A DNA stretch of 64,000 nt from an uncultured Rhizobium sp. (GCA_945952415.1 CAMFIF010000010.1:62001-126000); one strand, 5' to 3'. Counted from the stretch's first letter, positions 1 through 9,242 are shown. Numbers and translations are program-made. Notes: generated by a model not told the origin, from the sequence alone.

Positions 1-1602
1 CTTCTTCCGCAGGGTGGCGGTACGATCATGCTGGTCAGCGACGGGCTCGAAACCTGCAATGAGGATCCTTGCGCCGTGGCTTCAGCGCTTCGCAAGGCAA
101 ATGCCGCGCTCGTCATCAATGTCGTCGGCTTCGGCCTGGCGAAGGGCGAGATGAAAGGGCTTTCCTGCATTGCCAAGCAGGGCGGCGGGCGGGCCATCGA
201 GACAACGACCGCAAGCGGTCTCAAGCAGGCTCTTCAGACACTGAACGATCGGTCGGGCCTGCAGGATGCGGTTCCCAAAGACCAGTTGCCGGCCGCAGAC
301 GAACAGAAACCGGCTGCCCCGCCCCCGCCAACGCCAAAGCCGGTTCTTCTGAGAGCGATGGTGGGCAGCAAGCCCGTTCCGGGAGCCATAACCTTCTCGG
401 TCGTCGATGGAGATGCGAGAGCGGTCTATTCCGGCAAGGGTACCGAGGTTACTCCCAACCTCGTGCCAGGACATTACATCCTGCGCCTTTCGGGCGGAAA
501 TGTCGAAGCCGAGCAACAGCTGATCGTGACCGGCGCGCGTGAAGAACGCCACGACCTGCTGCTCGATGCCGGCCTCGTGCGCTTCTCGCTGGTGGCGGCG
601 AAGGGCCTTGCGATCGCCGATACCGACGTGAAGGGAGACCCGGCCTGGCATCTGGAGCCGAAGGATGGCCAGGCGCCCGCCGTGCTGGATGCCGTGATCG
701 CACCGGAAACGCTGCTGGTGCCCGGGCGCTACGAAGTGACGGCAGGGATCGGCGCGTTCAAGGCCGCTGCGGCGTTCGACGTGGGCGCGGGTAAGGCGGT
801 CGAGGTCATCGTGGACCTTCACCTTGGGAAGATCACGCTCGAGGCCGGATTGCCGGGCATGGACACGGCTCTAGACAGGGGTGAAGGACTGTCATGGACG
901 CTCGCCGGCGAGCGTGGCGTGCCGGACAGGACGGCAGAGGCGGCGCCTCGACCGACATTCCTCGCTCCGGCAGGGGCATATACGGCAAGACTCGCTGTCG
1001 CGGGTGCGAAGATCGAGAAGCGAGTTGAGGTGGAAGCCGGCAAGACGCGCATGATCCGCCTCGACCTGCCTTCCGCGGAGCTGGTTCTGGACGGAAGCCT
1101 CGGCCCCGATGCGCCCGCTTTTACGGACTGGCGGGATGCCACATGGACAGTCCGGCCTATTGCGCTCATCGGAAATGCAAAGGCAGGCCCGGCGCTCGAA
1201 GACAGGGCCGAGGCAGAGCCACACCTTACCCTTTTTCCGGGTGAGTGGGCCGTGACGCTCAAGTCCGGACAGGCCATGGTCACTGAGACCGTGTCGGTGC
1301 CTCCGGGGGCGAGGGCGCGGCAAAGGGTGAGCCTTGCTGCCGGACGCCTCTCGATTTCAGCGACACCGGAAACCGGCGCGCCGCCCCCGCTCAACGTTCT
1401 TTTGTCGATTTTCGCAGCCAAGCCGGACGGTGGCTTTGCTGAAAAACCTCTCGATGAAGCGGGAACGCCGCGGGACTATTCCATTGTCATCCCCGCCGGA
1501 CGCTATCGGGTCGATGCGGCCGACGAGCAGGGGCGCAGGGGCACAGCCACCGTCGACATCGCGACAGGCCAGTCCATCAAAACCGAAATTACTCTGAAAT
1601 GA
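1..1602 (+). CDS. vWA-domain exported protein, 5' end outside window
   Basis: The reading frame is open from the first base, so this is the C-terminal part of a longer protein. The first 80 or so residues look like the end of a von Willebrand factor A domain (LVSDGLETC, then a segment ending near LQTLNDRSG). A proline-rich linker (about residues 90-105) follows, then four or five repeats of roughly 80-90 residues, each with a core like L-x-PG-x-Y followed by beta-strand-rich sequence, similar to PEGA or carboxypeptidase-regulatory-like modules. Such proteins usually sit outside the cytoplasm and bind ligands or partners; the substrate is not known. It leads a run of exported-protein genes in the same direction. 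The signal sequence would lie upstream of the window. Confidence 0.75.
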   Translation, partial: LLPQGGGTIMLVSDGLETCNEDPCAVASALRKANAALVINVVGFGLAKGEMKGLSCIAKQGGGRAIETTTASGLKQALQTLNDRSGLQDAVPKDQLPAADEQKPAAPPPPTPKPVLLRAMVGSKPVPGAITFSVVDGDARAVYSGKGTEVTPNLVPGHYILRLSGGNVEAEQQLIVTGAREERHDLLLDAGLVRFSLVAAKGLAIADTDVKGDPAWHLEPKDGQAPAVLDAVIAPETLLVPGRYEVTAGIGAFKAAAAFDVGAGKAVEVIVDLHLGKITLEAGLPGMDTALDRGEGLSWTLAGERGVPDRTAEAAPRPTFLAPAGAYTARLAVAGAKIEKRVEVEAGKTRMIRLDLPSAELVLDGSLGPDAPAFTDWRDATWTVRPIALIGNAKAGPALEDRAEAEPHLTLFPGEWAVTLKSGQAMVTETVSVPPGARARQRVSLAAGRLSISATPETGAPPPLNVLLSIFAAKPDGGFAEKPLDEAGTPRDYSIVIPAGRYRVDAADEQGRRGTATVDIATGQSIKTEITLK

Positions 1603-1693
1603 CGATCTCGTGGCCGGACCGTAAGCCCTGGCCACATTTGCCCATAGGCGCCATGACACCTCTTCCTGCGGCCAGCAATACTGGAGCCATTCC

Positions 1694-2890
1694 ATGAAGC
1701 ACCTGCTGTTGATCCTTTGTTCATTCTTCCTGTGCGGAACGTTGCGTGCCGAACCTGTTGCGCCAGTTCCTCCGCAGTGGAAAGCGACGAAAAATCTGAT
1801 GATTACGCCGGACTTTGGTGAACAGGGCTTCGCTGTGGAGTTTGGCGATTTCACTGGCCAGATGTCTTCCTACACCATGTTTGTCCACGACTGGATCACC
1901 CAGGCGAACGAGAGCTTCGTTTCTCTCGAAGAAAAGGTGGAGAGCCTTGAGAAGGAAGTTGCCGATCTCAAGCAGCGTGTTGCGCAGCTGGAGGCGGCCC
2001 AGCCCGGTGGAAAGCCTGCACCCGATCCGCGGATCGACGATCTGATCGCCCGTGTAGAAGCGCTCGAAAAGGCGAGGGACAGCGTGAAAGCGCCCTTCAA
2101 GGTGGTCAGCGCCGGCGGCAAGATCCTCTTCCAGGTGGATGCTGCCGGGAACAGTCAGTTTCAGGGCGCGTCCGGGCAGGGCCGTATCGACATTGGCTTC
2201 GTCGGCAACGGTGCTTCGCTTGCCGCCGTCAGTCCGGAGGGTGGCTTTGCGGCCAGCATCGGAGAGAGCGGTGGCACGCTTCAGGTAAAGAGCGCCAAAG
2301 CCAACACGAGGGCATCGATGAACGCCAGCGACAAGGCCGGCCTGCACCTGGCTTCCCCCGAGCGCAACACCGATCTCGGCGCAGACGAGGATCTTTTCGG
2401 CCTGAAGCTCAGCCATGGCGAGAAGCCCGCCGCGTCACTCGGGACCATGCCCGGCAAGGGGGTGGCGCTTCGCCTCTTCAACGACGCCGCAGAGCAGGTC
2501 GTGTCTGCCGGAGCCAATCCGGCAAAGGGCGACTCGGGTATCGTCAGCGTCGGCACCGGCAGCAAGACAGCCGCTTGGATCTCCAGCGAACCGGACGGAT
2601 CGGGCCTTGCCCAGGTTTTTGCAGCCGACGGGACCGGAGCGGCAGCCCTCGTCGGAAAGGAGCGCCTGGTCGCTGCCTATAACCAGGCCGGCAATGCCGT
2701 CGCCACGATTTCCAAGAGCGAGAAATCCGAAGGGGGGACCGTGGTCGCACGCAATCCCGGGGGCGAGGGGATCTTTGCGGCTGGCTTCGCAGCGGATTAC
2801 GGCGGGGGCGAAGCCTGCGTCTGGCGCGCCAAGCGCAGCAACACCTTCTGTCTTGGTTTGGGCTTACCCGGCATGGGGGTAGGCAAGTGA
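1694..2890 (+). CDS. Exported coiled-coil protein of unknown function
   Basis: 398 residues. A signal peptide is visible (MKHLLLILCSFFLCGTLRA, cleavage probably near residue 19). Residues about 75-105 form a strong heptad coiled coil (LEEKVESLEKEVADLKQRV), with a second short heptad around 115-130. The remaining 260 residues are rich in Gly, Ala and Ser with alternating hydrophobic strands, suggesting a repetitive beta structure as in trimeric fibre or surface proteins. I do not recognise the family. The coiled coil suggests that it oligomerises. It starts 91 bases after the vWA gene and is followed by another small exported protein, so a shared transcript is likely. Confidence 0.65.
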   Translation: MKHLLLILCSFFLCGTLRAEPVAPVPPQWKATKNLMITPDFGEQGFAVEFGDFTGQMSSYTMFVHDWITQANESFVSLEEKVESLEKEVADLKQRVAQLEAAQPGGKPAPDPRIDDLIARVEALEKARDSVKAPFKVVSAGGKILFQVDAAGNSQFQGASGQGRIDIGFVGNGASLAAVSPEGGFAASIGESGGTLQVKSAKANTRASMNASDKAGLHLASPERNTDLGADEDLFGLKLSHGEKPAASLGTMPGKGVALRLFNDAAEQVVSAGANPAKGDSGIVSVGTGSKTAAWISSEPDGSGLAQVFAADGTGAAALVGKERLVAAYNQAGNAVATISKSEKSEGGTVVARNPGGEGIFAAGFAADYGGGEACVWRAKRSNTFCLGLGLPGMGVGK

Positions 2891-2924
2891 ACGATATTCG
2901 CAACTGAAAAAGGATATTCACCCG

Positions 2925-3431
2925 ATGAAAAGCCACCGATCAACGGCATTCCCCATGGCCCTCTTTGTACTTGTAGCGCCCGCGGCCCACGCCGCTTCGG
3001 ATTGCCAGCCCGTTTTCGACGCCTATGCCGCGCAGGCGAAAGTGCCCGCCCTGCAGAAGACAGTCACGACCCCCGGGATGGCCGATCCGGTCCAGATGAT
3101 CCTGACGCAGGACAGGATGTTCAGCCGGGTTGGTCCCAACGATGTCTGGACGAAAACCGTGATAGATGACGCCATGCGGCAGGTGATGGCAAAGGGGATG
3201 CCAGCCCCCGGGACGATCGGTGAATGCCGCCTCATCGGGCCTGAGACAGCCGATGGCCGCTCTGGAACCGCCTACGAATTCGCGCCCTCGGTCGCCACGG
3301 GCAACGCAGCCGGCGAGAGGATCACCGTGCTCATCGAGAGTGAGACGGGTCTCCCGATATCCGAGACAGCCCTGAAGGCGGGCACGGTCGCGAAGATCGT
3401 CTATGACGGCGTCGCGGTTCCGGCGCCGTGA
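2925..3431 (+). CDS. Small exported protein of unknown function
   Basis: 168 residues with an N-terminal hydrophobic signal (about residues 8-24, ending AHAAS). The mature part has two cysteines (one just after the signal, one near residue 101) that could form a disulfide. An AAGERITVLIESETGLPI stretch resembles the 'value used with test' strands of small beta-barrel lipoprotein-like folds. No family is recognised. It starts 34 bases after the preceding coiled-coil gene, and its stop overlaps a possible GTG start of the next frame, consistent with one operon. Confidence 0.6.
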   Translation: MKSHRSTAFPMALFVLVAPAAHAASDCQPVFDAYAAQAKVPALQKTVTTPGMADPVQMILTQDRMFSRVGPNDVWTKTVIDDAMRQVMAKGMPAPGTIGECRLIGPETADGRSGTAYEFAPSVATGNAAGERITVLIESETGLPISETALKAGTVAKIVYDGVAVPAP

Positions 3432-3484
3432 CCGGGTACCCGCACAAGACAGGACCGGGACCTCCCGACCGGACGGAAACGGTG

Positions 3485-3862
3485 ATGCCGTTCCATGCGG
3501 TCTTCCTGGCGCTGACTGTGCCTCCGCTGGCGGCAACGCTGGCCCTCTTTCTTCTCGGCGCCTCGCCTGTCGGCCTGCCATTGGTGGGAAGTATCTTGGC
3601 ACCCGCCTATGTCATCGGAGGAGGACCGGCGTTTCTGGCCGGGCGGTTGGACGCGGCCCTTGCCCGAAGGGGGTGGAGCGTGGCGTCCCGTCTCGCCGGT
3701 GCCGCGGGACTTGGGTGTTTGGCCGGGCTGGTGGTTCTCGCCCCCTTGTCCCTCGCCGGCATGATTGGCGGACCTTTGCCGCTTCTCCTGCCCCTGGCCT
3801 GTTCCGCCGCGGCCATGGCGTCCCTGGTTCTGGCCATTCTTCTGGCGAGGCTGATCCCTTGA
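3485..3862 (+). CDS. Small integral membrane protein, unknown
   Basis: About 125 residues from the ATG at 3485; a GTG at 3428 in the same frame would add a hydrophilic leader and overlap the upstream stop. The protein is almost entirely hydrophobic, with about four membrane segments (roughly residues 5-25, 33-52, 66-90 and 95-122) separated by short Arg-containing turns. No family is recognised. Its position between two exported-protein genes suggests a membrane partner for them, but this is inference only. Confidence 0.5.
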   Translation: MPFHAVFLALTVPPLAATLALFLLGASPVGLPLVGSILAPAYVIGGGPAFLAGRLDAALARRGWSVASRLAGAAGLGCLAGLVVLAPLSLAGMIGGPLPLLLPLACSAAAMASLVLAILLARLIP

Positions 3863-3897
3863 AACGACGGCGGAAAGGCGCCGGGAAAGAGGCTGTG

Positions 3898-4758
3898 ATG
3901 AGGTTCCGGACGATACAGGCCCAGCTCGCATCGATTGTGCTCGTCCTCTGCGTGACGGCCATGGATCGACCTGTTGATGCTGCCGAATGCCGGGCCATCT
4001 TTGCAGCACCCGGCGCGCTCGGACCGCCCGCCGGCACCGATCGCGCACCCTGTGCCGAGGCGTTGCTCGCCATCCTTTTCAAACGGTCCTTACCTGCTGC
4101 CGACGCAGAGATCCATGTCCTGCAGATGCGTCTCGCGCCCGACGCGGCAGGGGAAGACAACGCGTTCGTCTCCTTCCAGATTGCATCGCCGGAGCGTCGC
4201 CGCCTGTGTCCCGACTCATCCGAAGCGGCGGATATGCAGGTGCATTTTGTAAGAGACCCCGCGAGTGGGTGGATCGACCTCGACAGCCGCGGCAGTTTCG
4301 ATCCAGGGGAATGCGGTCAATGGACGTACTGGTCCGATCAGGAGGTTGCCGACCGGGTGCAACCGCCGAGCTTCCAGGCGCTTTCTCCCGCCGAGCGGGC
4401 CGGCGTTCACGATGTCGGCAGAAGCGACTCGGACCGAAAGGCCATTCTCGATGCAGTCCGGGAGGCCAATGCCGACCTCAACGATCGCGTCCCGATCGTG
4501 TTCGTCGTCGACCTTCTGCGCAGCGACGGCCAGACCGCCTATTTCCGCGGCTCGGTGCTGCGCAAGATGGATGGACGGCCCATCGACGCCGCGATCTGGG
4601 GACCCTGCGAACAGGAACCGGATACCGCCGTTCTGGAAGCCCTGCTTGAGAAGCGGAACGGACATTGGCAGGCTGTCAAGGCCAACCGCTGTTCGGATGA
4701 CGTGTTCCTGACGGACAAGGAACGTCTTCGCTATCGCCTTTTCGTGATGGACAAGTGA
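3898..4758 (+). CDS. Exported protein of unknown function
   Basis: 286 residues from the ATG at 3898; the frame is open further upstream but the extension overlaps the membrane-protein gene and looks non-coding. A signal peptide spans about residues 8-30 (hydrophobic segment QLASIVLVLCVTAM, then DAAEC). The mature protein has several cysteines, enough for two or three disulfides. It is mixed alpha/beta with no motif I can name. It is the last gene of the exported-protein run and ends 307 bases before the left island boundary. Confidence 0.55.
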   Translation: MRFRTIQAQLASIVLVLCVTAMDRPVDAAECRAIFAAPGALGPPAGTDRAPCAEALLAILFKRSLPAADAEIHVLQMRLAPDAAGEDNAFVSFQIASPERRRLCPDSSEAADMQVHFVRDPASGWIDLDSRGSFDPGECGQWTYWSDQEVADRVQPPSFQALSPAERAGVHDVGRSDSDRKAILDAVREANADLNDRVPIVFVVDLLRSDGQTAYFRGSVLRKMDGRPIDAAIWGPCEQEPDTAVLEALLEKRNGHWQAVKANRCSDDVFLTDKERLRYRLFVMDK

Positions 4759-5064
4759 GGGGACCTTATCCGCTGACGCCAGGAACGAGAGCCTCTGTTT
4801 TGCGGATGTGTTCCGTGTATGCCGCCTGATCGCCGCGACACCGGCAGGTGTGGGTCAGGATAATGCAGGGCTTATAGAAATATGCGGATCGAGCCTGACC
4901 GGAGCGGCGTTTCCTGGCACGATGTGCAGACCCGCGTTGTTCTCGTTCGCCCAAGGTCCGCATCAGACCTTTGCCGGTTAAATTAGGTTCGGTTCTCCAG
5001 CCTCTGAACGACGACGTTTGGAGAACGGGTTTCACCGCTATCGCAACCATATGTGGAGAAGAAA
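4759..5064. other. Intergenic stretch before island boundary
   Basis: I see no supported gene. A minus-strand frame at 4766-5050 exists but has no convincing start signal or recognisable product. The stretch separates the exported-protein genes from the left copy of the tRNA-Phe repeat, so it is the chromosomal side of the island junction or the relic of an older insertion. Confidence 0.4.
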
Positions 5065-5112
5065 AATGGTGCCCGGAGGCGGATTCGAACCACCGACACG
5101 CGGATTTTCAAT
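5065..5112. repeat. attL-type copy of the tRNA-Phe 3' half
   Basis: A 48-bp stretch matches 21125-21172 with one mismatch (C at 5086, T at 21146). It covers the encoded CCA, acceptor, T arm and anticodon region of a tRNA-Phe gene read on the minus strand. Beyond 5112 the sequence departs from the tRNA, so this copy lacks the 5' half. The pattern is expected when an integrase recombines within a tRNA gene. Confidence 0.9.
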
Positions 5113-5412
5113 TGGAATTGTTACTGCATAACACAATGATTTTTCTGTCATAGTGTTTCTATGTGCTAGCGGTGCGCTAGTCCTTTCTGACGCTCCGACA
5201 GGAATATCACTCCGCCCAATCCGCATCACTTGCCGCTCAACCAGCGCTCAGGTTCCCGCCGAACCAAGCCATCGACGTATTGCCGGCATCTCAAGGTAGA
5301 CAGACTGAGACAAGCTGCTGATGCGATTAGAAGAGCCCGTCAGCCGCGCTCTGCAATTGTTGTTGCGGGGACGCCGTGAGCGAATTCTTTTTATAACAAC
5401 AAAAAGAGAGGA
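5113..5412. other. Gene-free left end of the island
   Basis: About 300 bases between the left att copy and the nuclease gene. No gene, tRNA remainder or clear repeat was found. Just upstream of the next gene is an A-rich segment (around 5390-5410) with an AGAGAGGA ribosome-binding site, so the promoter of the two-gene nuclease cassette should lie here. Confidence 0.4.
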
Positions 5413-6141
5413 ATGATGCTTCAAGCTCTAGCTAGCGGAAAAGCTGGGCGCCTGCCGGGTGTTGCTGAAGCAATCAGCTGGCGGAACGCTCTACGCATGT
5501 CGGAGGACCTCCTGACGGCAGCAGTTTTCGGGCGCTTGATTTACCTGGAGGGTCCGGTTCTCTGGCGAATTTTGCGTCAGACTTTCGGGAGCTTGCTACC
5601 GGAGTACCGGTTCGCAGAACTTGTCAATGTTGAGTTCTGGCCACGATGGGACGAAAGCGGTGAGACCGGAAGAAGTGTGGAACCGGACGTATTCCTTAAA
5701 CTCCACGTAGGTGATCCATCGACCTCGATTAGCATCATCGTCGAAGCCAAATTCGGAACCTCGCCGACCCAATATGCCGAGCAATGGCTGAGACAGTGGT
5801 CATCCTATCACGCCTCCAATCAGGACGACGGCGTTCGGGTCTTCCTTGCTGCCATCGGAGGCATGGGCAACAACATTGAAGCCACGGTCAAGAGACTAGT
5901 CAGCAAGATCGCATCAGAAGGGCACGAAATAGACGTCGTTGCCGCTGGGTGGGATGGCCTATTGGACGCACTCCTCGACGAACGGGTCAGTGCATCCAGG
6001 TCCGCAGCGAGGATCATCGACGATATGGTCATTGCACTCGGAATGGCAGGATACAAGCACCTTAAGCTCATGGGCAATCTAGGTTGGCGGCAACGAAATT
6101 GGCACTCGCGCGCAAGCGACGTCCTAAAAGACCTCAAATAA
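5413..6141 (+). CDS. PD-(D/E)XK nuclease-like protein
   Basis: 242 residues. The centre carries the PD-(D/E)XK nuclease signature: EPDVFL (about residues 96-101), then a beta strand ending IIVEAKFG (about 112-119), giving the D...E-x-K triad, followed by a helix with QWLRQW. This is the metal-binding layout of restriction-like and Holliday-junction-resolvase-like nucleases. The flanks match no family I can name. The start (ATG ATG) has an AGAGAGGA ribosome-binding site. The next gene begins about 12 bases after the stop, so the two are probably co-expressed. Island location and the nuclease fold suggest a defence or mobile-element role, but this is inference. Confidence 0.6.
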   Translation: MMLQALASGKAGRLPGVAEAISWRNALRMSEDLLTAAVFGRLIYLEGPVLWRILRQTFGSLLPEYRFAELVNVEFWPRWDESGETGRSVEPDVFLKLHVGDPSTSISIIVEAKFGTSPTQYAEQWLRQWSSYHASNQDDGVRVFLAAIGGMGNNIEATVKRLVSKIASEGHEIDVVAAGWDGLLDALLDERVSASRSAARIIDDMVIALGMAGYKHLKLMGNLGWRQRNWHSRASDVLKDLK

Positions 6142-6152
6142 GGGTGATCGAG

Positions 6153-6806
6153 ATGGTACTGGATGAACACGACTTGTCGGTAGCGCTCGCGGATGTCCGC
6201 CACGCCTATCGCCTAATTTGGGACTTCCAGAGGAGATGTCTCGATACGATGAAGTTTATTGCCGAGCAATTTGCCGACAGGGAGTTTTATCAGTGGGTAA
6301 ACAATGGGTGTAACCACCCGCCCCCGGGCCGGTCGGACCCAACTAAGAACTGGTCATGGGACTTCCTCCCCTTATACAACTGCTCGCTACTCTACACGGG
6401 GCCCCGAGAGAACAGCTGGCACCCCGAGATAGGTGACTGGCTTCTTGAAATCAGGCTCGTTTCCGATACGGGATGGCTTGTCCGGGACGAGCGTATCGAG
6501 CCCAATACGTCCGAGTTTTGTTCCGTGGAACAAGCAGATACCACACTCTCAATCTGCGTCTGGAAATGCACCGCGACAGTGGCCGACGACTTCAACTGGC
6601 TCCGTCACGTATGGGGCGAGGCCTCTTGGCCGGCCGACGAAGGACAGGGCGATGACGGAGCGGTCTATCATCTCAGAGAGGGGGGCCTGGAGGCCTGCCA
6701 GCTCGACATCCCTCTTACGAAACTGACCACCAAAGACGCGATAAGGGCATTCTGTGGCCGGACTAAGCACGCATTCTCTCAGAAGCTCGCGATCGACTTC
6801 GGCTAA
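6153..6806 (+). CDS. Unknown partner of the PD-(D/E)XK-like gene
   Basis: 217 residues from the ATG at 6153; a GTG at 6144 is an alternative. It is acidic and rich in Trp and aromatic residues, with an N-terminal helical stretch (about residues 1-45), a middle part with NGCNHPPPGRSDPTKNWSWDFLPLYN, and no membrane segment. I recognise no domain. The tight spacing to the nuclease-like gene suggests a functional pair. The cognate role (inhibitor, specificity subunit or sensor) cannot be told from sequence. Confidence 0.55.
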   Translation: MVLDEHDLSVALADVRHAYRLIWDFQRRCLDTMKFIAEQFADREFYQWVNNGCNHPPPGRSDPTKNWSWDFLPLYNCSLLYTGPRENSWHPEIGDWLLEIRLVSDTGWLVRDERIEPNTSEFCSVEQADTTLSICVWKCTATVADDFNWLRHVWGEASWPADEGQGDDGAVYHLREGGLEACQLDIPLTKLTTKDAIRAFCGRTKHAFSQKLAIDFG

Positions 6807-6935
6807 CGCTTGGGCAGTTTCGCCATTGTGGCCGCAATTCGAGCGAGCACGGATAAGCGGCCCCTCGCACTGGGCCTAATCGCCCATGTTGGTTTCGCCG
6901 CCGCCTGAGATCAGGCTCAGGCAGCGCGAAACGCG

Positions 6936-7382
6936 ATGGGCGAGATCGCCGCGCTGACAGTGCGCGATGTTATCGACAGTGATGGTAAGGTGCGTGAACA
7001 GTTGCGGCTGCGGGCAGAGATCACGAAGGGAGGCCACGCGCGTGTTGTCTTCTTGAATAAGAAGTTGCGTCGAGAAATCGAGCGTTACCAGATGGATTGG
7101 CTAGGAGACCGAGACATCGACGCGTCTTTGCTGGTGACACAGAAGCGCACCGTGTTTTCGGCCAATACACTTTGCCAGTTGATGTGGCAATTGTATAGGA
7201 GTGCCGGTCTTGACGGGGCGGCCTCACATAGTGGTCGGCGGTGGTTTATCACCCGGCTGGCGCATTCGAATGTCAGCCCAAAGGTGATCGTGATACTCGC
7301 CGGTCACCGGAACCTGACGACCACCTAACGCTATATTAATGTGCGCGACGAAATGATCAAAGCTGCCATCGATCTGCTGTAA
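6936..7382 (+). pseudogene. Broken tyrosine recombinase, paralogue of the gene at 10282
   Basis: From GEIAALTVRDV onward this copy matches the intact recombinase at 10282-10851 at high identity in protein and DNA. It lacks the N-terminal 45 or so residues, including the first catalytic arginine region. The codon CAA of the intact copy (in TTTQRYI, just before the catalytic Tyr) is TAA here at 7326-7328, so the protein stops before the nucleophile. After the stop the frame still reads RYINVRDEM to a second stop at 7380-7382. The gene is therefore dead twice over. Confidence 0.85.
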
Positions 7383-7420
7383 CTCGGGGCTATTCACAGA
7401 GCCTAAGTCTGTCAAAGCGC

Positions 7421-8187
7421 TCAGCGTTTTAGGTTGATTAGCACATCCATAAGGTCAGCTCCGGTCTGAAACACTTTTGAGTTAGCAGTGTAGCTCCGCT
7501 GGGCCTGGATCATCTCCGTTAGCTCCGAAGCCACATCCACGTTCGAGCCTTCAAGCGAGCCAGAGGTAACCTTCCCAAAGCCGGCTTGCCCTGGAAAACC
7601 CATCACCGTAACCCCTGATGTGCCGCTTGCAACATAAGCATTACCTTGGATCATTGTGAGGTTATCAGGGCTCATAACGTCAGCGAGCGGTATGCGGTAA
7701 GAAGGCTGCAGACTTCCGTCACTGAAGCGCAGAGAAACCACTCCATCGTCAGATATCACGTACCCAGTTGCAGCACTCGCCTCATGTCCATCCACGTCTC
7801 CCTTCAGCACTGTGAATGCTGTGGCAAGTTGGGAGGTGCCGGAGAAGTCGAGAGTGAATGCATGTCCACCAGGTATGTCGAAATTGAGCTTCATGGCGGA
7901 ATCGAGCTTGCCGTTCTCGAACCTCATCAAACCAGTCGCGAGAGGTGGTGACCCCGCCACACCATAGGGGAAGCCGCCAGCTGAGGCTTCTGCGTGGTCA
8001 AACACGCTTACCTCCCAGATGTCATCAGGACCTTTCGTGTAATAGAGGTCTAGCTGGACCGGATTCCCAATAAAATCGTAGGCAACCAGGGAGGACTTGC
8101 TGGTGTACTGACTGGTTGGTTGATTATGAGCCGGTGTTGGCCCTGCCATTGACGGGACAAATTTGGATTCCCATCCCGGCAGAGAAT
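7421..8187 (-). pseudogene. flgE: 3' fragment of flagellar hook gene flgE
   Basis: Read on the minus strand, the frame gives the C-terminal 250 or so residues of a rhizobial hook protein: SSLVAYDFIGNPVQLDLYY (start of the D2-type region), GQAGFGKVTSGSLEGSNV and the conserved terminal helix with AQRSYTANSKVFQTGADL. Full-length rhizobial FlgE has about 400 residues, so the N-terminal helix needed for assembly is missing. The reading frame stays open upstream of the first ATG (8149) up to the left end of the IS3-type element, which marks the truncation point. No N-terminal flgE part was found on the other side of the element. The fragment should be non-functional. Confidence 0.85.
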
Positions 8188-8224
8188 TGTCCGTCGTCGA
8201 ATGATTTGAGACTTTTTGGGCTTT
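8188..8224. repeat. Left terminal inverted repeat of the IS3-type element
   Basis: Starts TTGTCCG and contains TGAGAC and GGGCTT; pairs with the inverted copy at 9667-9703. It lies just beyond the 3' end of the OrfB gene. Confidence 0.7.
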
Positions 8225-8261
8225 GGAAGAATGGAGTTTCCGGCTCGGTTTGCGGTTCGAT

Positions 8262-9242
8262 TTAAGCCGCTTTGGCCTGGTGGTTCAAGCGGCGCTGTTT
8301 GATTGTGTCTCGTTTGATCCTTTCACGTTCGAGCAGGATGGTCTGGCCGCGTCCGAAGTAGACGTCAGCCGGGGTGAGATTGTCGAGGCTCTCGTGGTAT
8401 CGCCGATGATTGTAATGATCGACGAAGGCCGCGATCTGCGCCTCAAGGTCTTCCTTGAAGAAGTAGTTTTCCAGCAGGATGCGGTTTTTCAGCGTCTGGT
8501 GCCAGCGTTCAATTTTCCCTTGCGTCTGCGGATGGCCGGGAGCGCCGTGGACCTGATCGATCTTGTATTTTTCCAGCCATTCACCGAGATCGGAGGAGAC
8601 GTAACACGGGCCGTTGTCGGACAGCAGGCGTGGCCGGTGTTCGACCTTGACCTTGTCGCAGCCTGAGGCGGCCAGCGCCAGGTCGAGCGTGTCAGTGACA
8701 TCAGCGACTTTCATGCTGGTGCACAGCTTCCAGGCGATGATGTAGCGGGAATAATCATCGAGGATGGTGGAAAGATAGAACCATCCCCAGCCGATGACCT
8801 TCAGATAGGTGAAATCAGTTTGCCACATCTCGTTCGGCCGAGTGGTCTTGTCCTTGAATTCGTCATTGGCCTTGATGACGATATAGGCTGGTGAGGTGAT
8901 CAGGTCATGGGCCTTGAGCAAGCGATACACCGAAGCCTCTGACACGAAATAGCTTTCCGTGTCGGTGAACTTCACCGCCAGCTCGCGTGGTGACAAATCG
9001 GCATGGTCGAGCGCCATTTCGATAATGCGATCCCTGATATCGTCGGGAATACGGTTCCACACCCGAGACGGCGCGGACGTCCGGTCCTCAAGACCTTCGA
9101 CGCCGTGGGTCAGGAAACGATCATACCAGCGATAGAAGGTCGGCCGGGGAATGCCGAGCTTGTCGAGGGTCTGCCTGGCAGGCAGGTGGGATTCGTCCAC
9201 GAGCCGAATGATCTCAAGCTTTTCCCTGGCGGGATATCTCAT
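8262..9242 (-). CDS. IS3-family transposase OrfB (DDE integrase core)
   Basis: 326 residues. An N-terminal helix-turn-helix-like region (residues 1-60, with PARQTLDKLGIPRPTFYRWY) precedes an rve-type catalytic core. The three acidic residues are visible in QTDFTYLKV, LLSDNGPCY and GKIERWHQTLK, the last followed by the usual K/R spacing. It ends with the NHRRYHESLDNLTPADVY motif typical of IS3 OrfB. Its ATG overlaps the OrfA stop as ATGA, suggesting translational coupling rather than the -1 frameshift used by many IS3 elements. The frame is intact, so the element may still be active. Confidence 0.9.
   Translation of the reverse strand: MRYPAREKLEIIRLVDESHLPARQTLDKLGIPRPTFYRWYDRFLTHGVEGLEDRTSAPSRVWNRIPDDIRDRIIEMALDHADLSPRELAVKFTDTESYFVSEASVYRLLKAHDLITSPAYIVIKANDEFKDKTTRPNEMWQTDFTYLKVIGWGWFYLSTILDDYSRYIIAWKLCTSMKVADVTDTLDLALAASGCDKVKVEHRPRLLSDNGPCYVSSDLGEWLEKYKIDQVHGAPGHPQTQGKIERWHQTLKNRILLENYFFKEDLEAQIAAFVDHYNHRRYHESLDNLTPADVYFGRGQTILLERERIKRDTIKQRRLNHQAKAA

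Noticed and set aside
4766..5050. Minus-strand 94-codon frame before the island
   Set aside because: It has no ribosome-binding site, no recognisable domain, and a composition unlike its neighbours.
5067..5112. A second tRNA-Phe gene at the left end
   Set aside because: Only the 3' half is present. The D arm and the 5' acceptor strand are missing, so it cannot be a functional tRNA.
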